From: Ignavibacteria bacterium
Lineage (GTDB): Bacteria > Bacteroidota > Ignavibacteria > Tepidaquicellales > OLB5
Direction: 5' to 3'
Assembly: GCA_020852705.1 (NCBI GenBank)
Contig: JADZAP010000036.1
Coordinates: 95,045-159,044, forward strand
Length of the DNA: 64,000 nucleotides
How positions within the stretch are numbered: the first letter of the stretch is position 1; each line of letters starts with the position of its first letter. The notes beneath the pieces were generated by a model. That model searched no databases, was not told the DNA's origin, and saw only the letters and a list, made by a program, of their open reading frames with translations. This document shows, one piece after another, positions 42,933-52,145 of the stretch. A program made the position numbers and the translations under genes.

Positions 42933-44027
42933 TTGGCTAAAAAAACAGCTTTTTACGATCTTCACAAATCATACAATGCAAAAATAGTTGATTTTGCCGG
43001 TTTTGAAATGCCTGTTCAATATGATGGGATAATTTCTGAGCACATGGCTGTCCGCAATTCCGTTGGCGTATTTGATGTCTCTCACATGGGTGAATTTTTT
43101 GTAAACGGAAAAGATGCACTCGCTTTTTTACAGAAATGTACAACAAATGATGTTTCAAAATTATCAACTGGTAAAATTCAGTATTCAGCTATGTGTTATG
43201 AAGATGGCGGAGTAGTTGATGACCTGCTTGTTTACTGCTTTGGTGACCAATATATGCTTGTTGTTAATGCCTCTAATATTGAAAAAGATTTTAACTGGCT
43301 TTCTTCCAATAAAACCGGATTTGATGCTGAGCTTGTTAACCGAAGTGATGATTTTTCGCTGCTTGCTGTGCAGGGTAAAAATTCATTACCTGCGCTGCAA
43401 AAATTAACCGATACTGATCTTTCATCGTTAAAATATTATACATTTGCCGAAGGCAAAATTGCCGGAGTTGATGCAGTTATTTCAAGAACCGGATATACCG
43501 GTGAAGCCATGGGTTTTGAATTATATATTTCTTCTGATATTACAACCAGCGAAAAAGTTTGGAAAGAAATTTTTAAAGCCGGTGAGGAGTTCAACATTAA
43601 GCCAATTGGACTTGGTGCTCGTGATACTTTAAGACTAGAAGCTGGCTATTGCCTGTATGGAAATGATATAGATAAATCAACCAACACCATTGAAGCCGGA
43701 CTTGGATGGATTACTAAACCTAAAAAAGGTGAATTTAACGGTAAATCTAAAGTTGAAGCAGAGCTTGCAAACGGTTCTAAAAGAAAACTTATTGGATTTA
43801 TTGTTGCAGGCAGGCTTCCTGCCAGACAGGGGTATGAAATTTATTGTAACAATAAAAAAATTGGAGCCGTAACCAGCGGAAGCATGTCACCCTGCCTTAA
43901 TAAAAATATAGGATTGGGATATGTTGAATCAGCATTTGCTATACCCGGCACAAACATTAAAATTAAAATCCGCAGCGATTTTGCTGATGCGGAAATTGTA
44001 AAAACTCCGTTTATTGGTAAAGAATAA
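42933..44027 (+). CDS. gcvT: Aminomethyltransferase (glycine cleavage T protein)
   Basis: 364 aa from TTG 42933 (reads LAKKTAFYDLHKSYNAK). Family motifs: VDFAGFEMPVQYDGI, GVFDVSHMGEF, GRTGYTGE-type SRTGYTGEAMGFELY, PIGLGARDTLRLEAGYCLYGND. It transfers the methylene group of aminomethyl-lipoyl protein to tetrahydrofolate. Length and motif order are normal. No other glycine-cleavage genes are in the window. Confidence 0.96.
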   Translation: MAKKTAFYDLHKSYNAKIVDFAGFEMPVQYDGIISEHMAVRNSVGVFDVSHMGEFFVNGKDALAFLQKCTTNDVSKLSTGKIQYSAMCYEDGGVVDDLLVYCFGDQYMLVVNASNIEKDFNWLSSNKTGFDAELVNRSDDFSLLAVQGKNSLPALQKLTDTDLSSLKYYTFAEGKIAGVDAVISRTGYTGEAMGFELYISSDITTSEKVWKEIFKAGEEFNIKPIGLGARDTLRLEAGYCLYGNDIDKSTNTIEAGLGWITKPKKGEFNGKSKVEAELANGSKRKLIGFIVAGRLPARQGYEIYCNNKKIGAVTSGSMSPCLNKNIGLGYVESAFAIPGTNIKIKIRSDFADAEIVKTPFIGKE

Positions 44028-44100
44028 ATAATCCACATCTATAATTTTTTATAAATGGATAACTAAATTTCATTAATGGAAATATTAAATAAAAAACAAT

Positions 44101-44901
44101 ATGGAAACTAAACCCCTTAAGATAAGTTTATTTTTTGCTCATGATTATATTGAAAGCGAGCTTATTTTAAAAGATAAAAATGTTGTTGTTATTGATGTTT
44201 TAAGAACATCTGCCACAATGTTAACCGGATTGAATAACGGAGCTAAAGAAATTATTCCTACCGAAAGTATTGCAGCAGCCGGAATGATTGGCAGAAACTC
44301 CGAAGGGCACGCGCTGCTTTGCGGAGAAAAAAATGCAAAGTTAATTGAAGGTTTTAATCTTGGAAACTCCGTTAAGGAATACAGCGAAGAAAATGTTAAG
44401 GGTAGGATTCTTGTTTTTCACAGCACAAACGGAACCCCCTCGTTAATGAAATCAAAATTTGCCAGCAATTGTATTTTAGCAAGTTTTCTTAATATGGAAC
44501 GTGTTGTAAATTATCTTCATGAATTAAATGAGGATTTTATTGTATTATGCGCCGGCAAAAACGGCGAATTTTCTCTTGAAGATACAGTCTGTGCAGGCAT
44601 GCTTGTTAGCAGGCTTAGAAAGCATGATAGTAAAAATAAGTATATACTTACTGATTCCTCTCTGGGTGCTGCTATGCTGTATTCTGCTTATAAAAATGAC
44701 CTTCTGAAAATGATGAATGATTCAGAACACGGGCAGTATCTTGTTTCTCTTGGGTTTGGGGATGATCTTTTTGCTTGTGCAGAAGTTGATAAGTATAACC
44801 TGCTGCCTGTTTTAAAAAACGGTGTTATTAAATCTATAGAAGCATTTGCTTCAGATCCAAAGCTGAAGATGAAAAAAGTATCACAAAAATCAGTTAGTTA
44901 A
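44101..44901 (+). CDS. 2-phosphosulfolactate phosphatase (ComB) family
   Basis: 266 aa. The complete ComB pattern is present: VVVIDVLRTSATM, CGEKNAKLIEGFNLGNS, FHSTNGTPS and CAGKNGEFSLEDTVCAGML. The founding member removes phosphate from 2-phosphosulfolactate in coenzyme M synthesis. Many bacteria without coenzyme M carry homologues, so the true substrate here is uncertain. It lies between gcvT and ftsK. Confidence 0.85.
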   Translation: METKPLKISLFFAHDYIESELILKDKNVVVIDVLRTSATMLTGLNNGAKEIIPTESIAAAGMIGRNSEGHALLCGEKNAKLIEGFNLGNSVKEYSEENVKGRILVFHSTNGTPSLMKSKFASNCILASFLNMERVVNYLHELNEDFIVLCAGKNGEFSLEDTVCAGMLVSRLRKHDSKNKYILTDSSLGAAMLYSAYKNDLLKMMNDSEHGQYLVSLGFGDDLFACAEVDKYNLLPVLKNGVIKSIEAFASDPKLKMKKVSQKSVS

Positions 44902-45058
44902 TTAAGTTTAATTTATCATTTGATTTTTTAATATATTCAGTTCCATTTATTAACAATTTAAATATTTTACCATCAGTAAACTAAAGGATAAAAAAAACCG
45001 ACTTTCCCGTGAAAGTACTCGCAGTTCCAAAGGTACTTCCAGAAAATTTGAAGAAGGT

Positions 45059-47560
45059 TTGCCAATATCTAATAAAAAGCAAATCCTTGGGTTTTTTCTT
45101 ATACTTTTTAGTATCCTTATTATCCTCAGTATTGTTTCTTATTCTGCTTCAGATGAAACCAGACTTGATTCTGTTAGTATATCTGAGATATTTAAAAAAG
45201 AAAATCAAACAGCAAACTATACAACATCTAACTGGCTGGGAATTATCGGTGTAATTATTTCAGGGATTTTTGTCCGCGGTGCTTTTGGTTATTTCTCTTT
45301 GATAATACCTGCCTTATTTATAGTTTTCGGAATTCAGATGATGAGAAAACGCAGTCTTATGGAACTCATGCAGTTTTCTGTTTATTCGCTTTTCCTTATG
45401 ATCTTTATTTCTGCTTTATTTGGTTTATTTAGAACTACTTTAGGAGTTGATAAGATACCTTATACATTGGTTGGCACTAGCGGTGAATATTTTTCTTCTG
45501 TATTTAATCTGCTTCTTGGTTCACTTGGAAGCTATATCCTTCTTTTTGGACTTGTTGGCGTATTTGCATTTCTGCTTATTGACCGTGATATTGCCCGTTC
45601 ATTTGCGCGGCTAAAATTGTTGTATGAATCATTCCGCGATAAATTCCGCTCATCAATGGAAGAAATGAAAGAACGGAAAGATGAAGAAAACCGCTTGCGT
45701 GAAGAAGAAAATGATCTTAAGGCAAAACGTGATTTGATACGCAATGAGCGGGAAAAGATCTCTAAAACTAAAAAGCTTGTTAAAACTGATGATGAAATTA
45801 CCACTGAGCCCGATATAAAAGATACAAAAATTAACCGACCGGTTGAAAATGAACTTGTAGTTGAAGAAAAACCGAAAGATAAATCAACAAAAATTAAGGG
45901 AGAACCAGCTGAAGATATTACAAAGGAAGATGAAAAATCTACTGCAATAGATTTAACCAATGCTGAAAATAATACTGAAACAGTTGTTCCTCCGGGAAAG
46001 TTAATCAATAAATCTCCCAAAATTGGTGATATTATTCCCGATGAAATTCAGGATGATTTTACTTACCCTGTTGAAACCCTTGATGATTACCGCCTGCCAT
46101 CACTTGACTTGCTTGATGAGCCATTAAAAGAAGAACTTGATGTTATAAGCGATGAAGAACTTAAAGAAAACGGCAGGCTGCTGCAGGCAAAACTTCTTAA
46201 TTTTGGCGTTAAGATTGAAAAAGTAATTGCTACTCCCGGACCTGTTGTTACTTTATATGAGCTTGTTCCTGCAGAAGATGTTAAACTTAGCAGAATTGAA
46301 AGTCTGCAGGATGATATTGCACTTGCTATGAAGGCAAAAGGTATCAGAATGATAATTCCCATTCCCGGAAAAGGTACTGTTGGTGTTGAAATACCTAATT
46401 ATAACCCGGTTACTGTTAAAATAAGAAGTGTTGTTGGCTCAAAAAAGTTTGCTGAATCAACCTATGCACTTCCTATAGCACTTGGCAAAACAATCTCCGG
46501 TGATGTATTTGTTGATGACCTTTCTAAAATGCCGCATCTGCTTGTTGCCGGTTCAACCGGTTCTGGTAAATCAGTTGGAATTAATGTCATTGTTACAAGT
46601 TTATTGTATAAACTTCATCCTACTGACCTGAAATTTATTTTAATTGACCCCAAAAAAATTGAACTAAATCTTTACGATAAGCTGCGTAATCATTATCTGA
46701 TAAATTCAAAAGACTATAATGAAAAAATTATAACAATATCGCAAAATGCAGTACTTGCTCTAAAAGGTCTTGAGATAGAAATGGAAAAACGATATGAGCG
46801 GCTTGCCAATGCAACAGTGCGTAATATTGCTGATTACAACAAAAAGTTTAAAGAAGGACGCCTTAAAGATGATGAGAACATTAAGCATGGCAAGATGCCT
46901 TATATAATTGTGATAATTGATGAGCTTGCCGATCTGATGATTACCGCAGCACGTGAAGTTGAAGAGCCTATTGCAAGACTTGCTCAGCTTGCCAGAGCTG
47001 TTGGTATTCACCTGATTCTTGCTACGCAAAGACCCTCTGTTGATGTTATTACAGGTGTAATTAAAGCAAACTTTCCTGCAAGAATTGCATATCTTGTTAA
47101 CAGTAAGGTTGATAGCCGTACAATACTTGATATGAACGGAGCTGAACAATTGCTTGGCAAGGGAGATATGCTATACACTCCGCCTGGAGTTGGAAAACCA
47201 GTTAGGATACAGTGTCCTTTTATTACAAGCGAAGAAGTTGAAAAAGTAGCTGAATATATTGGTGCTCAAAAAGGTTTTGCCAGAAATTATGAACTGCCTT
47301 CCGTAAACCAGAAAAAGAAAATAGGGGCATTTGATGATGATGAAGATCGTGATGAATTGTTTGAAGAAGCAGCAAGAATTATTGTGAGATACCAGCAGGG
47401 TTCAGTTTCTTTATTACAGCGCAAATTAAAAATTGGCTATGCCCGCGCCGCTCGCATAGTAGATGAGCTTGAATCCGCAAATGTGGTCGGACCCTTCGAC
47501 GGCTCCAAAGCCCGCGAAGTGCTTGTAGAAACCGAAGCACAGCTTGAGCAGTTGATATAA
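45059..47560 (+). CDS. ftsK: FtsK/SpoIIIE DNA translocase
   Basis: 833 aa from TTG 45059. The N-terminus has four membrane segments, followed by a long Lys/Glu-rich linker (about 190-340). The motor has Walker A AGSTGSGKSVG (about 495-505), Walker B VIIDELADLM, and ATQRPSVDVITG. The C-terminal winged-helix gamma domain (QQGSVSLLQRKLKIGY) reads orienting DNA sites. The frame is open upstream to 44954 and encodes a basic stretch (KKNRLSRESTRSSKG) with no ATG/GTG/TTG, so an ATC at 44972 is an unlikely but possible start. Confidence 0.94.
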   Translation: MPISNKKQILGFFLILFSILIILSIVSYSASDETRLDSVSISEIFKKENQTANYTTSNWLGIIGVIISGIFVRGAFGYFSLIIPALFIVFGIQMMRKRSLMELMQFSVYSLFLMIFISALFGLFRTTLGVDKIPYTLVGTSGEYFSSVFNLLLGSLGSYILLFGLVGVFAFLLIDRDIARSFARLKLLYESFRDKFRSSMEEMKERKDEENRLREEENDLKAKRDLIRNEREKISKTKKLVKTDDEITTEPDIKDTKINRPVENELVVEEKPKDKSTKIKGEPAEDITKEDEKSTAIDLTNAENNTETVVPPGKLINKSPKIGDIIPDEIQDDFTYPVETLDDYRLPSLDLLDEPLKEELDVISDEELKENGRLLQAKLLNFGVKIEKVIATPGPVVTLYELVPAEDVKLSRIESLQDDIALAMKAKGIRMIIPIPGKGTVGVEIPNYNPVTVKIRSVVGSKKFAESTYALPIALGKTISGDVFVDDLSKMPHLLVAGSTGSGKSVGINVIVTSLLYKLHPTDLKFILIDPKKIELNLYDKLRNHYLINSKDYNEKIITISQNAVLALKGLEIEMEKRYERLANATVRNIADYNKKFKEGRLKDDENIKHGKMPYIIVIIDELADLMITAAREVEEPIARLAQLARAVGIHLILATQRPSVDVITGVIKANFPARIAYLVNSKVDSRTILDMNGAEQLLGKGDMLYTPPGVGKPVRIQCPFITSEEVEKVAEYIGAQKGFARNYELPSVNQKKKIGAFDDDEDRDELFEEAARIIVRYQQGSVSLLQRKLKIGYARAARIVDELESANVVGPFDGSKAREVLVETEAQLEQLI

Positions 47561-47578
47561 AATTTATATTCATCCTGC

Positions 47579-47625
47579 AAAATTACATCACTCAAATTTT
47601 TCTCTATTAAAATTACATTACTCAA
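47579..47625. repeat. Pair of 17-bp direct repeats downstream of ftsK
   Basis: AAAATTACATCACTCAA (47579-47595) and AAAATTACATTACTCAA (47609-47625) differ at one base and are 30 bp apart. The surrounding 273-nt ftsK-receptor spacer contains no other recognisable feature. Confidence 0.5.
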
Positions 47626-47833
47626 TTACAATATCAATAAATTATTCAGTTTAAAAATTTAATGAATAATTTTGGACAAGTTTGCAAATTACTGTTTATA
47701 CAGTACATAGAAGGTGCTTTTTATACTTATTTTCTTCAACCATTTACCGTTTAAAATCATCTAATTTTATATAATTTGTAATAAATCCCGTTATATTGAT
47801 ACTAACAATATAACTAAACACAAACAAAACTTA

Positions 47834-50275
47834 ATGAACTTAACTTTTAAAGCAGTCCTCGTGCTTTTGTTTATATTCAGCTTCAGTATTTCTCTGTTTG
47901 CCCAGGGTATTATTAAAGGAAAAGTTACCGAACAGGGTTCAGGCACACCGCTTGAAGCAGATGTTAAGCTGTTTGCTTCAGGTGATTCAGCGCTTGTTAA
48001 AGGCACAAAATGCCTGCCTTCAGGTGAATTTTCCCTGGATAATATTTCAGCCGGCAATTACAGGATTGAAATAAACTTAATGGAGTATTCTGTATTAAAC
48101 ATAGATAACATTAAAGTATCTTCATCATCTTCAGTAACGCTTGATACATTAAAGCTTTCTAAACAAACTGTAACTACTGATGAAATTCTGATTGAGGGAG
48201 AAAAAGGACTTATACAGCTTACAGCTGATAAAAAAATATTCAATGTGGATAAATCTGCCCTCAATAAAGGGGGCACAGCGCTTGATGTTTTAAAGAAAAC
48301 TCCGCTTGTTGATGTTGATTTGAACGATAATGTTACATTGCGGGGAAGCCAGAACGTTAAGATACTTGTTGATGATAAACCTTCCCGATATGCCAGTTTA
48401 AAACAAATTCCCGCAGATGCAATTGAGCGTATTGAACTTATTACTAATCCGCCTGCAAAATATGAAGCTGAAGGTGTAACAGGGCTGATAAATATCGTAA
48501 TGAAAAAAAATAAGATCATTGGTTTTCAGGGCAGCGTTAATGGAGGCGGTAACTATTCCGAAAGGTTTTCTGGGTGGGGCGGACTGGATTTAAGCTTAAA
48601 GAAAAAGCAAACCGGTATATTTGTTAATTTTTATTCCGGTACATGGAACAATAACAACAGCAATAACAGTACAACAAACTATTTTACTGATAATACATCT
48701 TTGATATCAAGCAGTTCAGGAAGAAATAACGGGTATTGGCTTTGGGGACAGTTTAGTGCTGAGTACGAGCTTGCACATGGAAAATCCATTGGTTTTGAAG
48801 GAAGTATTGGAAACGGAAAATGGTTTAACAATGATAACGGTACTGCAAAGAATTTTAATTCGCTCAATAGCTTAACAGGCTATTATACTCAAGGCGGTAA
48901 CAGAGACGGTCTTTGGGAAAATCTTACGGGCAGCATTTATTTTAACAATAAATTTAACGATCTTGGGCAGGAGTGGAGCGGGGATATTACATTTTCACGA
49001 AATAGGAATGATTTTAACATGAAGCTCTTTAAACAGGATTATGATGCTAATTCATTTCCGATTAATAATACTCCTTTAGACCAAAGAGATACTACAACAC
49101 AAAAAAATTATAACCTCAATATTCAGACTGATTATTCTCATCCTTTAAATAAGATTTCAAAAATCGAAACAGGTTATAAAGGTACATACCGGAGTAATGA
49201 TAATGATTTCAAATCAGATTCATTAGATTATTCAGTAAATAATTTTGTAACCAATACCGCAACACAAAATCATTTTAAGCTTACAGAATTTATTAATGCA
49301 GTTTACGGAACATTTTCCAGCTCAATAAAGAATTTTAGCTATAAGTTGGGTGTAAGGTTTGAGCAAACCAAAGCAAAAGGTGAGCTTTTAACAAACAATA
49401 CATCTTTCAAACAAAGCTACATTGATTTTTTTCCTTCACTAAGTTTTGCTCAAAAAATTGGATCAGGGCATCAGCTTCAGCTTAGTTACAGCAGGCGAAT
49501 AACCAGACCTAATATTTGGCGTTTGAACCCGTTTTACAGAAAGTGGAGCCCAAACTTTGCTATGGTTGGGAATCCTGAACTTAAACCTGAATATACTGAT
49601 TCATACGAATTAAGTTTTATGTTTTTTAATAATATTGCAACAGTAACTCCGCTGCTTTTCTACAGGCAAAATCATGATGTAATTTCTTCTTATAATTACC
49701 TGCAGGATTCAAACATTACGGTTACTACATATAAAAATGCTGCCGGCTCAAAATCTTATGGAATGGATCTCTTGATTAATTCATATACTTTCCCATGGCT
49801 TAACCTTAACGGTACTTTCAGTTTCTATAATACTAAATTTGATTCTGATCCCTTACTGACTGATTATGCTGCTGAAGATGGATTTACCTGGAAAGCAAAT
49901 CTTCGGTCTGTTTTCACTTTTACCGGTTTATTTAATGTTGAACTTTATTATTCATATACCGGCAAAAAAATTAATATTCAGGGTACAGAAGAACCTACTC
50001 AGAATTTTGATATCGGTTTCAGTAAATCATTCTTAAAAGATGCTCTGACTATCAGTTTAAAGGTTAGTGATATTTTCAATACTGTAAAGTTTGGACAATA
50101 TGTAAATACATCTGCATACAACATGACTTCTGATCAGGATTGGAGCTCAAGGCAGTTTTCGCTAAATTTATCATTCAGGTTTGGCAATACAAAAGATTAC
50201 TTGCAAAAGCATAAAAAGGTAAAACAATACAACACTGAAAAAAATGATCAGCAGGATGGCAATCAAAATAGATAA
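47834..50275 (+). CDS. TonB-dependent-receptor-like outer-membrane beta-barrel protein
   Basis: 813 aa. Signal peptide (FSFSISLFAQ), then a carboxypeptidase-like regulatory domain (about 25-110, GIIKGKVTEQGSGTPLEADV). The plug region shows LKKTPLVDVDLNDNVTLRGS, ILVDDKPSRY and ERIELITNPPAKYEAEG. The rest is a large barrel ending in an aromatic strand (FSLNLSFRFG) before a charged tail. Such receptors import large or scarce ligands with TonB energy; the ligand is unknown. No SusD-like partner is adjacent. Confidence 0.88.
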   Translation: MNLTFKAVLVLLFIFSFSISLFAQGIIKGKVTEQGSGTPLEADVKLFASGDSALVKGTKCLPSGEFSLDNISAGNYRIEINLMEYSVLNIDNIKVSSSSSVTLDTLKLSKQTVTTDEILIEGEKGLIQLTADKKIFNVDKSALNKGGTALDVLKKTPLVDVDLNDNVTLRGSQNVKILVDDKPSRYASLKQIPADAIERIELITNPPAKYEAEGVTGLINIVMKKNKIIGFQGSVNGGGNYSERFSGWGGLDLSLKKKQTGIFVNFYSGTWNNNNSNNSTTNYFTDNTSLISSSSGRNNGYWLWGQFSAEYELAHGKSIGFEGSIGNGKWFNNDNGTAKNFNSLNSLTGYYTQGGNRDGLWENLTGSIYFNNKFNDLGQEWSGDITFSRNRNDFNMKLFKQDYDANSFPINNTPLDQRDTTTQKNYNLNIQTDYSHPLNKISKIETGYKGTYRSNDNDFKSDSLDYSVNNFVTNTATQNHFKLTEFINAVYGTFSSSIKNFSYKLGVRFEQTKAKGELLTNNTSFKQSYIDFFPSLSFAQKIGSGHQLQLSYSRRITRPNIWRLNPFYRKWSPNFAMVGNPELKPEYTDSYELSFMFFNNIATVTPLLFYRQNHDVISSYNYLQDSNITVTTYKNAAGSKSYGMDLLINSYTFPWLNLNGTFSFYNTKFDSDPLLTDYAAEDGFTWKANLRSVFTFTGLFNVELYYSYTGKKINIQGTEEPTQNFDIGFSKSFLKDALTISLKVSDIFNTVKFGQYVNTSAYNMTSDQDWSSRQFSLNLSFRFGNTKDYLQKHKKVKQYNTEKNDQQDGNQNR

Positions 50276-50299
50276 TATTTTTTTATAGCATAGCGGTTT

Positions 50300-50328
50300 A
50301 AAGGGAAAATTAACAATTTTCCCTTTTT
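50300..50328 (+). terminator. Terminator of the outer-membrane receptor gene
   Basis: AAAGGGAAAATT (50300-50311) pairs with AATTTTCCCTTT (50315-50326) around AAC, then TT. Confidence 0.8.
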
Positions 50329-50379
50329 GGTTTATTTACAAATATTTAATATTTTTATGGAATGACAAAATATTTTTCA

Positions 50380-50410
50380 CTGTTTATTACATTAAATTAG
50401 TGTAAATTTG
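50380..50410 (+). promoter_or_regulatory. Bacteroidota-type promoter of lolA
   Basis: CTG (50380-50382, one mismatch to TTG), 20-nt spacer, TAAATTTG (50403-50410). The lolA ATG is at 50437 with AAAAGGAG 6 nt before it. Confidence 0.45.
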
Positions 50411-50436
50411 TATAATAATAACTAAAAGGAGCAAAA

Positions 50437-51078
50437 ATGACTAAGTTTTTTCTTCCCAAATTGCTGATTTTGGCAATATTTTTAATAAATTATAACCTTT
50501 TTTCTCAGGAAGATATTACAGCTCAAGATGTAATCCAAAATGTGCAGAATGCATATAAGGATATTTCAGATGCCAAGGCATCATTTTCGCAAACAATAAA
50601 ATATAATAAATCCAAAGCGCAATCTTCAAGCGGCACACTTTATATTAAAAAGGAAAACAAGTACCGTATTGAAACAGGTTCACAAACCATTGTTACAGAT
50701 GGAAGCACTTCTTGGTCATATACACCATCTAAAAAGCAAGTTGTAATAGATTACTACAAGGAAACTGGCAATACATTTTCACCTAACAAATATCTTTTCC
50801 AATATCCCGAAAACTTTTATAGTGACCTTACAGGTACTGAAAAGCTAAGCGGAAAAGATGTTTATGTTCTATCACTTAAACCAAGGGAGAGCGGTTATGT
50901 AAAATCCGCAAAACTTTGGGTGGGCAAAGATGACTGGATAATAAAGAAGATTTATATTCTAACTGATGAATCATCATCAACATATTCTATAAAGAATATT
51001 CAGACTAATATTGGAGTTGCAAATTCCAAGTTCACATTCTCTCCGCCTGAAGGGACAGAAGTGATAGATATGCGATAA
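50437..51078 (+). CDS. lolA: LolA-family outer-membrane lipoprotein carrier
   Basis: 213 aa, signal peptide (NYNLFSQ) and a LolA-type half-barrel: QNVQNAYKDISDAKASFSQT, GTLYIKKENKYRIET, DGSTSWSYTPSKKQV and LWVGKDDWIIKKI. LolA carries lipoproteins across the periplasm to the outer membrane, in keeping with the many lipoproteins in this window. It precedes a YbhN-like gene by 27 nt. Confidence 0.9.
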   Translation: MTKFFLPKLLILAIFLINYNLFSQEDITAQDVIQNVQNAYKDISDAKASFSQTIKYNKSKAQSSSGTLYIKKENKYRIETGSQTIVTDGSTSWSYTPSKKQVVIDYYKETGNTFSPNKYLFQYPENFYSDLTGTEKLSGKDVYVLSLKPRESGYVKSAKLWVGKDDWIIKKIYILTDESSSTYSIKNIQTNIGVANSKFTFSPPEGTEVIDMR

Positions 51079-51105
51079 TCAGTACAATCATAAAAAAGCT
51101 AATAC

Positions 51106-52140
51106 TTGAGCCGCAGCAGGAAAATTAATATAATTATCAGCACATTGCTGCTGGCATTTTTTATGTATCTGGCATTCAGAAATGTCAACTTTCATGAATT
51201 GTTTGAGATCTTAAAAACCACAAACTACCTTTATGTATTTTTAGGAATGTCTATTGGAGTCTTTGGCGGATCGGCTGTAAGGGCTGTAAGATGGGGTGTT
51301 TTAATGGAGCCTGTTAAAAAAGATATTCCTTTTTCAAGTTTGTTTGCAACTACAATAATTGGCTATATGATGAACAATCTTTTTCCCCGCTCAGGTGAAG
51401 TTGTTCGTCCGTATATGCTTGGTAAAAGAGAAAATATTTCACGTGCCTCTGCATTTGCAACAATTATAGTTGAGCGGATAATAGATACTGTAATGTTTCT
51501 TTTGATGTTTGGAATTGCCTTAATTTATTTTAAAAATAAAATTACAAACGCAATCCCATCAATTGGCTCAGCGGTTATAATACTTTCGGCAGCAATATTT
51601 ATTTTGCTTGCATGGATATTATTTATGATGATAAAACCCGGGCAAAGCTTAAGACTTGTTAAATTTTTCACCCGCTTTCTTCCGCAAAAACTGCATGAAA
51701 AAGTGGATAATATTTTTACATCTCTGCTGCATGGCTTTGAAGTATTAAAAAAACCCTCTTTATTTTTAAGGATTGCAATTTATTCTGTCTTATTATGGGC
51801 AGCATATCTTATTAGCACCTATATTCCGTTCTATTCGTTTAATATATTAACATCTGGTGAAGGCACAAATCTGTTAAAAGGTTTATGGGATGCAAATCTG
51901 CTTCTTGTTTTAATTAATGTTGCAATGTTCATTCCTTCTCCGGCAGCTACAGGTCCGTATCATTACATTTGCAAAGTTACACTTGTAAATATGTTTATGG
52001 TAACAGAACCTGCTGCGCTTGGTTACGGTACGGCAACTCATGCTATGAGCTTCCTTCTTTTTTTGATTGCCGGAATTTTTTATTTTTTTAAATATAATTA
52101 TAAACTTTCAGATATTAAGCAGCAGTCTGCTGCTGTGTGA
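51106..52140 (+). CDS. YbhN/lysylphosphatidylglycerol-synthase-TM-like membrane protein
   Basis: 344 aa from TTG 51106. About eight membrane segments with family marks VRAVRWGVLMEP, GYMMNNLFPRSGEVVRPYML and ASAFATIIVERIIDTVMF, and IPSPAATGPYHY near the end. These proteins form the flippase-like TM domain of MprF; stand-alone copies are linked to polar-lipid or glycolipid handling. It overlaps the start of the UDP-glucose dehydrogenase reading frame, hinting at a shared envelope-glycan job (inference). Confidence 0.85.
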   Translation: MSRSRKINIIISTLLLAFFMYLAFRNVNFHELFEILKTTNYLYVFLGMSIGVFGGSAVRAVRWGVLMEPVKKDIPFSSLFATTIIGYMMNNLFPRSGEVVRPYMLGKRENISRASAFATIIVERIIDTVMFLLMFGIALIYFKNKITNAIPSIGSAVIILSAAIFILLAWILFMMIKPGQSLRLVKFFTRFLPQKLHEKVDNIFTSLLHGFEVLKKPSLFLRIAIYSVLLWAAYLISTYIPFYSFNILTSGEGTNLLKGLWDANLLLVLINVAMFIPSPAATGPYHYICKVTLVNMFMVTEPAALGYGTATHAMSFLLFLIAGIFYFFKYNYKLSDIKQQSAAV

Positions 52141-52145
52141 ACTGT

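Noticed and set aside
45532-46020. Minus-strand frame of 162 codons inside ftsK
   Set aside because: Opposite the Lys/Glu-rich linker of ftsK, giving a Ser/Phe-rich artefact.
48058-48519. Minus-strand frame of 153 codons in the TonB-type receptor
   Set aside because: Antisense to a clear plug domain with no motif of its own.
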